From SHVO01 sp041905525 (GTDB lineage: Bacteria > Pseudomonadota > Alphaproteobacteria > Rhodospirillales > Rhodospirillaceae): a DNA stretch of 64,000 nucleotides. Positions within the stretch are counted from its first letter, which is position 1. Each line of letters begins with the position of its first letter. The position numbers and the translations under genes are program-made. The stretch is taken from positions 104,560 through 168,559 of the forward strand of contig JAYRKY010000008.1 in assembly GCA_041905525.1 (NCBI GenBank). Reading direction: 5' to 3'. The notes under the pieces were generated by a model that did not search any database, was not told the origin of the DNA, and worked only from the letters and a program-made list of their open reading frames with translations. This document shows positions 32,509-41,567 of the stretch, one piece after another.

Positions 32509-34188
32509 ATGGCCGCCTATCAATATATCTACGTAATGAAGGGTCTTTCGAAGACCTATCCGGGCGGCCGCGAAGTCGTGAAGGACGTGTGGCTGTCGTT
32601 CCTGCCAGGCGCCAAAATCGGTGTCTTGGGCGCCAACGGGTCGGGCAAGTCGACCTTGATGCGCATCATGGCCGGGATCGATACCGAATTTAACGGTGAG
32701 GCCTGGGCCGCCGAAGGCGCGAAAGTCGGATACCTGGCGCAAGAGCCGGCGCTGGATCCGAAGAAAGACGTTCTGGGCAACGTCATGGACGGCGTGGCCG
32801 AAGTGAAGAGCCTGCTCGACCGCTTCGAGGAAGTCAGCGCGAAGTTCGCCACCGAACTCTCCGACGACGAGATGAACGCCGCCATCGCGGAGCAGGCGGA
32901 GCTTCAGGAAAAAATCGATGCGGTGAACGGATGGGATCTGCAGCGCACCTGCGAGATCGCCATGGACGCGCTGCGCTGCCCTCCGGCCGACGCCGACGTC
33001 ACGAAACTCTCGGGCGGCGAGCGCCGCCGCGTGGCCCTGTGCCGTCTGCTCCTGTCGAAGCCCGACATGCTGCTTCTGGACGAACCGACCAACCACCTGG
33101 ATGCGGAATCCGTCGCATGGCTTGAGCGGTTCCTGGAGGAATACCCCGGCACTGTCGTCGCCGTGACCCACGACCGTTACTTCCTCGACAACGTGACGGG
33201 CTGGATCCTGGAACTCGACCGCGGGCGCGGCATCCCCTACGAGGGCAACTACTCCTCGTGGCTGCAGCAAAAGAAGAAGCGCCTGGAACAGGAAGAGCGC
33301 GAAGAAGCCTCGCGCGCGCGGACCATCGACCGCGAAATGGAATGGATCAGCCAGACGCCGCAGGCGCGCCGCACCAAGAGCAAGGCGCGCGTGGCCGCCT
33401 TCGAAGCCCTGGTCGCGCAGGCGGAGGAGAAGTCGCCGGAGGCGATGCAGATCATCATCCCGACCGAGCAACGCCTGGGCGGAACGGTGATCGAAGCCAA
33501 GGGCCTTACCAAGGCTTACGGCGATCGTCTGCTGATCGAAAACCTGGACTTCAATCTGCCCCCCGGCGGCATCGTCGGCATCATCGGGCCGAACGGAGCC
33601 GGCAAGACCACCTTGTTCCGGATGATCACGGGCCAGGAAAAGCCCGACACGGGCTCGATCCGGATCGGCGAAACCGTGAAGCTCGGCTATGTCGATCAAA
33701 GCCGCGACAGCCTCAAGGACGACGCGACCGTTTACGAGGAAATCTCGGGCGGACAGTCCGAAATCAAGCTCGGCAAATTCACGGTGCCGGCCCGCGCGTA
33801 TGTCGGCCGCTTCAACTTCAAGGGCTCCGATCAACAGAAGAAGGTCGGCCAGTTGTCCGGGGGCGAACGCAACCGCGTGCACCTCGCCAAAATGCTGAAG
33901 ACCGGCGCGAACGTCATTCTGCTCGACGAGCCGACGAACGATCTGGATGTCGATACCCTGCGCGCGCTGGAAGTGGCGCTGCTGGAGTTTGCCGGTTGTG
34001 CGGTGGTCATCAGCCACGACCGCTGGTTCCTTGACCGCATCGCGACCCACATCTTAGCCTTCGAAGGCGACAGCCATGTGGAATGGTTCGAAGGCAACTT
34101 CCAGGACTATGAGGAAGACAAGAAGCGCCGGCTGGGCGCGGATGCCGTCGAGCCGCACCGCATTAAGTTCAAGCCGATCACGCGATAA
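32509..34188 (+). CDS. ettA: energy-dependent translational throttle protein EttA (ABC-F ATPase)
   Basis: Soluble ABC-F protein that binds the ribosomal E site and gates entry into elongation according to the ATP/ADP ratio. At 559 aa it has EttA length and two nucleotide-binding domains: Walker A GANGSGKST, signature LSGGERRRVALC and Walker B MLLLDEPTNHLD in the first; Walker A GPNGAGKTT, signature LSGGERNRVHLA and Walker B VILLDEPTNDLD in the second. The arm/toothpick region lies between. The N-terminus AAYQYIYVMKGLSKTYPGGR is characteristic of EttA. It has its own start after the 32451-32477 hairpin and appears monocistronic or followed by the GFA gene 62 nt downstream. Confidence 0.97.
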   Translation: MAAYQYIYVMKGLSKTYPGGREVVKDVWLSFLPGAKIGVLGANGSGKSTLMRIMAGIDTEFNGEAWAAEGAKVGYLAQEPALDPKKDVLGNVMDGVAEVKSLLDRFEEVSAKFATELSDDEMNAAIAEQAELQEKIDAVNGWDLQRTCEIAMDALRCPPADADVTKLSGGERRRVALCRLLLSKPDMLLLDEPTNHLDAESVAWLERFLEEYPGTVVAVTHDRYFLDNVTGWILELDRGRGIPYEGNYSSWLQQKKKRLEQEEREEASRARTIDREMEWISQTPQARRTKSKARVAAFEALVAQAEEKSPEAMQIIIPTEQRLGGTVIEAKGLTKAYGDRLLIENLDFNLPPGGIVGIIGPNGAGKTTLFRMITGQEKPDTGSIRIGETVKLGYVDQSRDSLKDDATVYEEISGGQSEIKLGKFTVPARAYVGRFNFKGSDQQKKVGQLSGGERNRVHLAKMLKTGANVILLDEPTNDLDVDTLRALEVALLEFAGCAVVISHDRWFLDRIATHILAFEGDSHVEWFEGNFQDYEEDKKRRLGADAVEPHRIKFKPITR

Positions 34189-34249
34189 CGTGAGACGACC
34201 GGTTTATTTCCGGCCCGGCGATACACCACAGGGACAGGGACGATCATCA

Positions 34250-34597
34250 ATGATGAAGGGAAGCTGCCACTGCGGTGACGTCCAATTTGAGGTGGATGCC
34301 GAACTGCAAGGTCCGGTGATCGAGTGCAACTGCTCGCACTGCAGCCGGAAGGGCTATCTGTTGTGGTTTCAGCCGCGCCATAAGCTGCGCCACACGACGC
34401 CGGAACATCACCTCGCGACCTACACCTTCAACACGCATGTGATTCAGCATCACTTCTGCCTGCGCTGCGGCTGCGCACCGTTCGGCGAGGGGAAGGACCC
34501 GAAGGGCAACCCGACGGCCGCGATCAACGTGCGATGCATAGAGGGGATCGATCTGACGAAGATCGAGCGCATGCCTTTCGACGGCGCCAGTAAGTAG
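34250..34597 (+). CDS. GFA/CENP-V family zinc-binding protein
   Basis: Small zinc protein (115 aa) of the glutathione-dependent formaldehyde-activating enzyme family. Cysteine motifs fit the fold: KGSCHCGDVQFEV, CNCSHCSRKG and HHFCLRCGCAPF. The start is one of two adjacent ATGs (34250 or 34253) with ACAGGGA about 9 nt upstream; longer in-frame starts overlap ettA and make no sense. True formaldehyde-glutathione activity is known for few members, so the substrate is open. It is convergent with the exported protein gene, with 2 nt between the stops. Confidence 0.87.
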   Translation: MMKGSCHCGDVQFEVDAELQGPVIECNCSHCSRKGYLLWFQPRHKLRHTTPEHHLATYTFNTHVIQHHFCLRCGCAPFGEGKDPKGNPTAAINVRCIEGIDLTKIERMPFDGASK

Positions 34598-34599
34598 CG

Positions 34600-35268
34600 C
34601 TAATACGGCCCCAGCTTCCACAGGGCGTCTTCCAGGGACTTGAGCCTGCCTAGGTCGGCCGCCGGCAATTTGCTCTTTGCGGCGCGGATGAACGCTTTTC
34701 GGTGAACCTTCTCGCCGTCGTAGAAGGTAATGTAGGTCGCCGCCGCGTGCGGCACGGCCAACTCCGGATCGTCGATCTGATCGCCCGCGGCGACGGTCGA
34801 GAGGAGCTTGTCCACCACGGCCGCGCGGGCGCGCCGCGCCGTCAGGGTTGCGGGGTCTTTGCCCGGTTCACCGCGATCGATGAACGACCAATCTGGCTTA
34901 TCGCGCTCGTGATAAAGAAGGCGCATGCGCGCGCCGGCTGAGTTCTCGTTGTCGCCGACGGCTTGGACGAGAATCCACTTGTCGCTAGCGGCGGTGGCGT
35001 CTTCGATGCCCGGCCACAGGGACTTGTAATCGTCCGCGCAGGTGGTCAGCGCAAGATTCGCGCCGACAAAACCGATCGTGTCGCGATGAAAAAGCTGACA
35101 TTCCCCTTTCAGAGGTTTGTAGAAGGAGACTTCGTCCTCGAATGTCCAGCGCGGAAGGGCGGGGGTCGTTTGGGCGAAAACCGTCGCAACCGCGAGAGAA
35201 CTCATCGCGAGCGAAAGCCGGAGCGCGCCCGTTCGCCGTTCAGAAAATAACCTTGTAAATATTGCCAT
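34600..35268 (-). CDS. exported protein of unknown function
   Basis: Not recognised. The ATG at 35268 gives 222 aa with a signal peptide (LSLAMSSLAVATVFAQ, cleavage near residue 36). The mature part has no membrane helix. It contains two cysteines (GECQLF and TTCADD), which could form a disulfide. The region ECQLFHRDTIGFVGANLALTTCADDY suggests a compact periplasmic fold. Its start lies inside the last 29 nt of the upstream serine protease gene in another frame, so the two are probably translationally coupled and may act together in the periplasm. No function is claimed. Confidence 0.72.
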   Translation of the reverse strand: MAIFTRLFSERRTGALRLSLAMSSLAVATVFAQTTPALPRWTFEDEVSFYKPLKGECQLFHRDTIGFVGANLALTTCADDYKSLWPGIEDATAASDKWILVQAVGDNENSAGARMRLLYHERDKPDWSFIDRGEPGKDPATLTARRARAAVVDKLLSTVAAGDQIDDPELAVPHAAATYITFYDGEKVHRKAFIRAAKSKLPAADLGRLKSLEDALWKLGPY

Positions 35269-36949
35269 CGGAGTCCGTCGCTGCGCCGAAGCCGCTGTCC
35301 GCGTTCGGCACCACATAGTATTCAGCCTGGAACGTGCCTCCATTGGAACAGGCCCCGATCGCCAAGCCGCCGACCATGCCCGCGGGATCGGCGCCAATGC
35401 CGAGCGTCTGCCGATGCGTATCGAGCAAAGACCCCGTTGCCGGTTTCGACTGCAGCGTCGTCCACTTCCCGTCGCACTTTACACCATCAGGCCCGGTAAA
35501 TGCGAACGTGCCGGCTCCTCCCACGCCGCCGACGTTCCCGGTGATGGCTTGTGTCTTGCCGCTCTTTTGGAGCGGCCCGACCGCCGGGTACATGGAGACT
35601 TGGATCGTGCGTCCGCCGGCGGGCAGCGCAGCTTGGACGGGCGCCGGGCGTTGAATGTCCGCAACCCCAATGCCGAGCGTACGCAGGGCGTCATCAATGG
35701 GGATGAAGAAGTTGATACCTGCGTCCAATTCACCAATGCCCGAAACCACGATCGCAACCACGTTTCCTTTCTCGTCGAACATCGGGCCACCGCTATTGCC
35801 GCTATTGATGGCAACATCGCTTTGCAGATACGGGCGTCCGTCCCGTTCGCGGTATGCGCTGAGGATGCCAGCGGTCACCGTCCCCTCCTGCTCCTGGCCG
35901 AGAGGAGAACCGACGACATAGACCGGCGCGCCCACTGGCGGCCGCTCGAACTGGAGGGGCAGCCCGAGCATCCCGCCACCCGGTGCGCGCACCAAAGCAA
36001 CGTCACGGCGTTGATTGCTTGTCACGACGGAGCCATCGATCTCCCGGCCTCCAAAGAAGCGGACTTTGACGTTCGTGTGCCCGGCGATCACATGGTTGTT
36101 CGTAACGATGAGGCCGTCGGCCACATAGAAGCCAGACCCGGTACCGTCGCCGGTGAAGATCGTGACCACCTGGTGGCGCAGCTCCGGAATCTGATCGCGA
36201 AAAGCCAAGGTCCGGAGAGGGACGCGGGGAATTTCCACACTTGGCGTCGCTTGCGGCTGGGAATTTGGCGCTGCGCCTGGGCTCGGGGCTTTAAGTGCGG
36301 CGACGAAAGCCGCATCGGAGAGGAGAGCCTTCGCCGAATCCCGGAACGCTGCCAACGCAGCCTCGGACGCGATCGTATCCGCCGCCAATTGTTTCTTCAG
36401 CTTCGCCGCGCCTTCCTTTGTCGCGCGAAAGACGAGTTTCTTCTCGAGCGGGTCAAACACCTGCCAGTCGACGGTGATGGACGAGTCCATCGTCACGTTG
36501 ATCATGCCGAAAATGTTCTGCCCGCAGCCACTCTGCTTGGCGCCCACAATCGCAGCCCCAACGATGAGTTGAGGGCGTTGTTGATCCCCAGGCGCGAAGA
36601 GGTCCGCGCTATTGGTCTTGCCCGCAAGTTGGTAACCGGCAGCCGCGGCTTCTTCCATGAACGCAGAGATATAATCCCGCCCGGTCGCGTCTTTAACCGC
36701 GTCGGCCAGTACGATGGGATAGGAGTTCGCGATGCAAAACGGATGGACGGTGAACTCGCCGAGGACGGTGCTGGCCGGGATCGTCAGGCCAATCTTCTCC
36801 ATCGCCATAGGCTTCGTCGGCCCATCTACCTTGAACTGCGGCGGCGGTGGTGGAGGCTCAGGCTTGGCGCGGCGCTGCGCCGCTTGTGCGGACGTACCCA
36901 ACATGATGATCGCGAGAATGAGCGCGGATACGCCAGCGAGCCTACGCAT
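35240..36949 (-). CDS. exported trypsin-like (HtrA/DegP-type S1C) serine protease
   Basis: Periplasmic serine protease, 569 aa from the ATG at 36949, which has GGGAGG five bases upstream. Signal peptide at residues 1-23 (ALILAIIMLGTSAQA), a Pro-rich stretch PPPPPP, an N-terminal domain of ~200 residues, then the trypsin-like core with the triad His in IVTNNHVIAGH, Asp in RRDVALVRAPGG and Ser in INSGNSGGPMFD. There is no PDZ domain; instead a C-terminal ~130-residue domain ends the protein, unlike classical DegP. The non-protease domains are not recognised. The downstream exported protein overlaps its 3' end. Confidence 0.88.
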   Translation of the reverse strand: MRRLAGVSALILAIIMLGTSAQAAQRRAKPEPPPPPPQFKVDGPTKPMAMEKIGLTIPASTVLGEFTVHPFCIANSYPIVLADAVKDATGRDYISAFMEEAAAAGYQLAGKTNSADLFAPGDQQRPQLIVGAAIVGAKQSGCGQNIFGMINVTMDSSITVDWQVFDPLEKKLVFRATKEGAAKLKKQLAADTIASEAALAAFRDSAKALLSDAAFVAALKAPSPGAAPNSQPQATPSVEIPRVPLRTLAFRDQIPELRHQVVTIFTGDGTGSGFYVADGLIVTNNHVIAGHTNVKVRFFGGREIDGSVVTSNQRRDVALVRAPGGGMLGLPLQFERPPVGAPVYVVGSPLGQEQEGTVTAGILSAYRERDGRPYLQSDVAINSGNSGGPMFDEKGNVVAIVVSGIGELDAGINFFIPIDDALRTLGIGVADIQRPAPVQAALPAGGRTIQVSMYPAVGPLQKSGKTQAITGNVGGVGGAGTFAFTGPDGVKCDGKWTTLQSKPATGSLLDTHRQTLGIGADPAGMVGGLAIGACSNGGTFQAEYYVVPNADSGFGAATDSDGNIYKVIF

Positions 36950-37032
36950 AGCAGCCTCCCCCAAGACCGACCCGGTGCAATCATCGCGGGTCGAAAGTGA
37001 GAGTCAAGCGAGGCCGCGGTGAAGTTCCCGCC

Positions 37033-37308
37033 TTAAGAGAACAGCCGACTGAGGAAGCCTTGCGTTGGGCGGCGGCCGCTCTGGGCGATAAGGGCGTCGG
37101 CTTCCGGCGGCGGGAGGGCAGCCAGCGCACGGCGAAAAGCATCTCGGTCGAGGGGGTTATTGAATGACATGGTGACGGAGCGCCGGTCCTCATCGTCTGC
37201 CATTGGGCTCATCCGGATGATCTCACAGTGTCCGCGGCATTCGCTTTCGACCAGTGCCGCCAGGACCTGATCGGGCTGAGCAGTGCGGAAGGTCAGAACA
37301 ATCTGCAT
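37033..37308 (-). CDS. small hypothetical protein
   Basis: A 91-aa reading frame from the ATG at 37308, with GGTGGAG about 8 nt upstream. The product starts MQIVLTFRTAQPDQVLAALV and looks like an alpha/beta ferredoxin-like fold: strand, helix, a segment with two cysteines (ECRGHCEII), strand, helix. No signal peptide and no membrane helix. Composition and third-codon GC fit a real gene. It is not recognised. It lies between the protease gene and the Anbu cluster on the minus strand. Confidence 0.6.
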   Translation of the reverse strand: MQIVLTFRTAQPDQVLAALVESECRGHCEIIRMSPMADDEDRRSVTMSFNNPLDRDAFRRALAALPPPEADALIAQSGRRPTQGFLSRLFS

Positions 37309-37519
37309 GCGAAGACTCCACCGGTTGAGCACGGGACCGGGGTATAACCGTAAGCGGGCGATCCTGTTCCCCTCAGGCGGGAGGCCGAGAATTGCTTCGC
37401 CTGCTGCGTTTTAAGCCGTTTGCCTAAAGAATGGGCGGTCGCGCGAGTTGATACCTAAGCTGTATCAAGCACTTAGCGTGGCACGCGAAATGCAATCCAT
37501 ATCGTGGAAGCATCGGGGG

Positions 37520-38938
37520 ATGGGCGTGCCGTTCAATGAAATGATCGGGCCGGATGGGGCGATCCGGGCGCCGTATGCGGATGTAAGCAAGTGGCTGGAG
37601 GCGACGCCCCCGGACCAATTGGAGCGCCTGCGGATCGAATCGGAACTCCTGTACCGGCGTGGGGGAATCACCTTCGCCGTTTATGGCGACGCGGCCGGAG
37701 AGGAGCGCATCATCCCGTTCGACATCGTGCCGCGCATGATCTCAACGGCGGAGTGGGCGCGGCTGGAGCGCGGACTGACGCAGCGCGTGCGCGCGCTGAA
37801 CATGTATCTCGCCGACATCTACGGCAAACAGCGCATCCTCAAAGAGAAACTCGTGCCCGAGGATCTTGTGTGGCAGAATCCGGCCTTCCGGCCGGAGATG
37901 GCAGGGCTGTCGGTGCCGCACGATATCTATGTGCATATCGCCGGTATCGACATCGTGCGCATCGACGCCGACGACTATTACGTCCTCGAGGATAATGCGC
38001 GCACGCCGTCCGGCGTCTCGTACATGCTGGGCGGACGCGAGATTTCCATCCGTCTCATGGGGGATCTTTACGGCGCGCATAAGGTGGCGCCGGTCGAAGA
38101 CTATCCAAATGAACTTGTGGCGACGTTGCGCTCGGTCGCCCCCAAAGCGGCCGGCGACGACCCCACCGTCGTGCTGCTGACGCCGGGCCAGTTCAACTCG
38201 GCCTATTATGAGCACTCGTTCCTTGCCGACAAGATGGGTGTGGAATTGGTCGAGGGCCGCGATCTGTCGGTGCGCGATAACTTCGTTTACATGCGCACGA
38301 CCGAGGGTCCGAAACGCGTGGATGTGATCTATCGCCGCATCGACGACGATTTCCTCGATCCGCTTGTCTTCCGCCCTGACTCCTTCCTCGGCGTGCCGGG
38401 ATTGTTCAATGCCTACGCCGCCAAGAATGTGGCTCTCGCGAATGCGGTGGGCACCGGGGCCGCCGACGACAAGGCGATTTACACGTATATGCCCGAGATC
38501 GTGAAATTTTATCTCGGCGAAGATCCCATCCTAAAAAACGTGCCGACATGGCGGTGCCGAAATCCCAGCGAGCTGTCGCACGTCCTTGCGCACCTACCTG
38601 AGCTGGTGGTGAAAGAAGTGCACGGGTCGGGCGGCTACGGCATGCTTGTCGGGCCGGCGGCGAGCCAGGCCGAGATCGAGAAGTTCCGCGGCTTGTTGAA
38701 GGCGCATCCGGAGAATTACATCGCGCAGCCGACGCTTTCACTGTCGGCCTGTCCTTCCTTCGTCGGAAGCGGCGTTGCGCCGCGGCATGTCGATCTGCGG
38801 CCGTTCTGCCTGACGGGGGCGAATGGAATCAAGATCGTGCCCGGCGGGCTCACCCGCGTTGCCTTGAAAGAAGGTTCACTGGTGGTCAATTCCAGCCAAG
38901 GCGGCGGAACCAAAGATACCTGGGTGGTGGACCTGTAG
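37520..38938 (+). CDS. circularly permuted ATP-grasp protein (Anbu cluster)
   Basis: Protein of the circularly permuted ATP-grasp type 2 family (DUF404/DUF407), an ATP-dependent carboxylate-amine ligase fold. From the ATG at 37520 it is 472 aa; GGAAG lies 9 nt before it and the N-terminus then matches family members (FNEMIGPDGAIRAPY). Earlier in-frame starts exist at 37448 (TTG) and 37490. Motifs: RRGGITFAVYGD, FDIVPRMI, VLEDNARTPSGVSYMLGGRE and the C-terminal SSQGGGTKDTWVV. It is the first gene of a four-gene set with an alpha-E protein (next gene after 1 nt), a transglutaminase and Anbu. The set is thought to make and degrade a small peptide-like product; the chemistry is not established. 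Confidence 0.88.
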   Translation: MGVPFNEMIGPDGAIRAPYADVSKWLEATPPDQLERLRIESELLYRRGGITFAVYGDAAGEERIIPFDIVPRMISTAEWARLERGLTQRVRALNMYLADIYGKQRILKEKLVPEDLVWQNPAFRPEMAGLSVPHDIYVHIAGIDIVRIDADDYYVLEDNARTPSGVSYMLGGREISIRLMGDLYGAHKVAPVEDYPNELVATLRSVAPKAAGDDPTVVLLTPGQFNSAYYEHSFLADKMGVELVEGRDLSVRDNFVYMRTTEGPKRVDVIYRRIDDDFLDPLVFRPDSFLGVPGLFNAYAAKNVALANAVGTGAADDKAIYTYMPEIVKFYLGEDPILKNVPTWRCRNPSELSHVLAHLPELVVKEVHGSGGYGMLVGPAASQAEIEKFRGLLKAHPENYIAQPTLSLSACPSFVGSGVAPRHVDLRPFCLTGANGIKIVPGGLTRVALKEGSLVVNSSQGGGTKDTWVVDL

Positions 38939-38939
38939 C

Positions 38940-39881
38940 ATGCTGAGCCGCACCGCCGACAATCTGTTCTGGCTGTCACGCTATGTGGAGCGCGCCGACT
39001 ATCTGGCGCGCGTTCTGGAAGCGACGGCGCGCCTCGCAGCCCTGCCGGCCGCGTACGGCGCCCAGGGAAACGAGTGGACGGGCGCGCTGATCACGGCGGG
39101 CTGCTACGATTCCTTCGTGAAAGTTCATGATACGCCCAGCGCGGAAAATGTGATCCAGTACCTGGCGTTCTCCGAGCAAAATCCCTCGTCGATCCGGCAA
39201 TGCCTGGAAATCGCGCGGTTCAACGCCCGCGCCGTGCGTACGGCGCTGACGGTGGAAATGTGGGAGACGATCAACGGGGCCTGGCTTGAGCTCCAGCGCA
39301 TGGATCGATCGATCCTCGCGCCCGCGCGCTTCGCGCGCTTCACGGAATGGGTGAAGGACGTCTCGCTGCGCTTCGATGGCTCAGGCTACCGTACGATGCT
39401 GCGGAACGACGCCTACTGGTTCTCACGGCTCGGCATCTTCATCGAACGCGCCGACAACACCGCGCGCATCCTGGATGTGAAGTATCACATCCTGCTTCCG
39501 GAAACGGCCACGGTGGGCGGTGGGCTCGATTATTCCCAATGGGCCGCGATCCTCCGTTCCGTCAACGCCCTGACAGCCTACCATTGGGTGTATCGCGAGA
39601 GCCTGCGCCCTTGGCTGATAGCCGATCTCTTGATCCTCAATCGCGAGCTGCCCCGGTCGCTGGCCTCCTGCTACCGCGAAATCGTCGATGGCCTCGACAA
39701 TCTCGCGTCGGCTTATGGGCGTCAGGGGCGCGCCCAACGTCTTGCGCGCTCGCTCCACACATCCTTGGAAAGCGGGAGCATCGAGAAGGTTTTCCAAACG
39801 GGGCTCCATGAGTTCCTGACCCATTTCATTTCAGACAATCAGCGGATCGGCACAGCGATCTCCGAGCAGTATCTCGCCTGA
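38940..39881 (+). CDS. alpha-E domain protein (DUF403, Anbu cluster)
   Basis: All-alpha protein of the alpha-E/DUF403 family, 313 aa, almost always encoded next to circularly permuted ATP-grasp proteins. The N-terminus MLSRTADNLFWLSRYVERADYLARVLE and the segment RNDAYWFSRLGIFIERADNTARILDVKYHI, of which the first twenty residues are diagnostic, show the internal repeat with the E-R-A-D helix motif. The biochemical role is unknown. It starts 1 nt after the ATP-grasp stop and is followed by the transglutaminase after 1 nt. Confidence 0.92.
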   Translation: MLSRTADNLFWLSRYVERADYLARVLEATARLAALPAAYGAQGNEWTGALITAGCYDSFVKVHDTPSAENVIQYLAFSEQNPSSIRQCLEIARFNARAVRTALTVEMWETINGAWLELQRMDRSILAPARFARFTEWVKDVSLRFDGSGYRTMLRNDAYWFSRLGIFIERADNTARILDVKYHILLPETATVGGGLDYSQWAAILRSVNALTAYHWVYRESLRPWLIADLLILNRELPRSLASCYREIVDGLDNLASAYGRQGRAQRLARSLHTSLESGSIEKVFQTGLHEFLTHFISDNQRIGTAISEQYLA

Positions 39882-39882
39882 C

Positions 39883-40704
39883 ATGCGCATTCGTATCAAA
39901 CATCGTACCGCTTACGCGTACGACGAGCCGGTCTCGTCGATCATCGAACTCTTGCGCATGACGCCGCGCAATCACGATGGCCAGCAGGTGCGGCGTTGGC
40001 GCATCGATATCGAACAGGATGCGCGCTTGCAGGAGACGGAAGACGCCTTCGGCAACGTGGTCCATATCCTGTCTCTCCACCGCGCCATCGACACTCTGGC
40101 GATCACCGTGGAAGGTGAGGTCGAAACCGACGACACGGTGGGCGTTGTGAGCGGCGCGGTCGAACGTTTTCCGCCGGGCATGTTCCTTCGCGAAACACCC
40201 CTGACAAGGGCCGACGCGGCCATCAAGGAGTTTGCAAATGACGTGATGGGCGCCGACACCGGACTCGATGGGCTGCACAACTTGTTGGTCGCGGTCCAAA
40301 GGGAGATGAAGTTCGAATTCGGGCCCACCAATGCCACCACGACCGCGGCCGAAGCGTTTAAAGGGCGGCATGGCGTCTGCCAGGATCTCAGCCACGTGTT
40401 TATCGCGGCGGCGCGGCATAAGGGACTGCCCGCGCGCTATGTGGGCGGATATCTGCTGCGCGACGACGGCGCGGTGTTGCAGGACGCGGGGCACGCGTGG
40501 ACCGAGGTCCATGTGCACGGACTCGGGTGGGTGGGTTTCGATCCGGCCAATGGAATCAGTCCCACGGCCGCACACGTTCGCGTGGCGGCTGGACTTGACT
40601 ATCTTGGCGCCGCGCCCGTTCGCGGGTCCCGCAGTGGCGGCAGCGAAGAGCGTCTCGAAGTCAACGTCGCGGTCGACCACGCCCGCAGCCAGCAGCAGAG
40701 CTGA
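39883..40704 (+). CDS. transglutaminase-like cysteine protease/amidase (Anbu cluster)
   Basis: Cytoplasmic protein with an N-terminal bacterial transglutaminase-associated domain (RIRIKHRTAYAYDEPVSS, ~1-80) and a transglutaminase-like core (~150-240). The Cys-His-Asp triad is visible in GVCQDLSHVFI, AGHAWTEVHV and GWVGFDPANG. At 273 aa it is normal for members linked to ATP-grasp/alpha-E genes. No signal peptide. It starts 1 nt after the alpha-E gene. In this context it probably hydrolyses or forms amide bonds of the product made by the ATP-grasp protein (inference). Confidence 0.92.
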   Translation: MRIRIKHRTAYAYDEPVSSIIELLRMTPRNHDGQQVRRWRIDIEQDARLQETEDAFGNVVHILSLHRAIDTLAITVEGEVETDDTVGVVSGAVERFPPGMFLRETPLTRADAAIKEFANDVMGADTGLDGLHNLLVAVQREMKFEFGPTNATTTAAEAFKGRHGVCQDLSHVFIAAARHKGLPARYVGGYLLRDDGAVLQDAGHAWTEVHVHGLGWVGFDPANGISPTAAHVRVAAGLDYLGAAPVRGSRSGGSEERLEVNVAVDHARSQQQS

Positions 40705-40823
40705 CGTCGTTCCTTCTGCGAAGCCGGGCGGTTGTTCAACGCCTGTGCGGAACAGAAGGTCCTCTTCGCGGTTTGTGACTTTCTCCCGGGTGGGCTATAA
40801 GCCGTGTCAGCGAGGAAATTTGC

Positions 40824-41567
40824 ATGACTTATTGTGTCGGCGTTCTGCTCAAGGAAGGGCTGGTGATGCTGTCCGACACCCGCACGAATGCGGGGGTCGA
40901 CAATATCGCGACATACCGGAAGCTTCATATCCACGAGCAGCCGGGCGAGCGCGTGATCGCGCTGGCGAGTTCGGGCAACCTTTCGATCACCCAATCGGTG
41001 CTCAGCCTGATCAACGAGGGCTTGATGGGCCCGAACTCCGAAGAGCCCGAGACGTTCGCGAATGTGCCCAGCATGTTTCAGGCAGCGCAGCTGGTCGGAC
41101 GCGCGGTGCGCGAAATCCATCGCATCGACGGCGAAAGTCTCGAAGATCATCACATGCGCTTCGATATCGCGATGCTGCTGGGCGGACAAATCAAAGGCCG
41201 CCGTTTGCGCCTTTTCATGATCTACGCCGCCGGGAATTTCATCGAAGCCACGATGGATACGCCGTTTCTGCAAATCGGCGAGCATAAATACGGGAAGCCG
41301 GTGCTGGACCGCGCCGTGAACTACGACACTGATATTTACGATGCGCTGAAGATCAGCCTGATCTCGATGGATTCGACCATGCGCTCAAATCTTGCGGTCG
41401 GGCTGCCGCTCGATTGCGCGGTTATCCGCCGCGATACGCAGCACGTGGAGCTGAGCAAGCGCATCGAAGCGGGCGATCCTTATTTCGAAGACCTGCGCTC
41501 GCGCTGGTCGAACGCGCTGCGCGCCGCCCACCTTGGAATCCCCCGCCCCCCCTATGACCGAAAATAG
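40824..41567 (+). CDS. anbu: Anbu, proteasome-like Ntn-hydrolase
   Basis: Bacterial ancestral-beta-subunit (Anbu) protein, a proteasome/HslV relative of the Ntn-hydrolase fold, 247 aa. The sequence opens MTYCVGVLLKEGLVMLSDTRTNAG; removal of Met exposes Thr as the predicted nucleophile, and the Asp of SDTR and a lysine (RKLHI) match the active-site Asp17/Lys33 positions of proteasome subunits. Known Anbu structures form open helical or lock-washer assemblies rather than closed rings. It follows the transglutaminase after a 119-nt gap that may hold its own promoter, completing the usual ATP-grasp/alpha-E/transglutaminase/Anbu set. Its last 14 nt overlap the start of the TrmJ-type gene. Confidence 0.93.
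   Translation: MTYCVGVLLKEGLVMLSDTRTNAGVDNIATYRKLHIHEQPGERVIALASSGNLSITQSVLSLINEGLMGPNSEEPETFANVPSMFQAAQLVGRAVREIHRIDGESLEDHHMRFDIAMLLGGQIKGRRLRLFMIYAAGNFIEATMDTPFLQIGEHKYGKPVLDRAVNYDTDIYDALKISLISMDSTMRSNLAVGLPLDCAVIRRDTQHVELSKRIEAGDPYFEDLRSRWSNALRAAHLGIPRPPYDRK

Noticed and set aside
32104..34050. 648-aa minus-strand open frame opposite ettA
   Set aside because: Shadow of ettA and the DUF4153 end; ettA is unambiguous on the plus strand.
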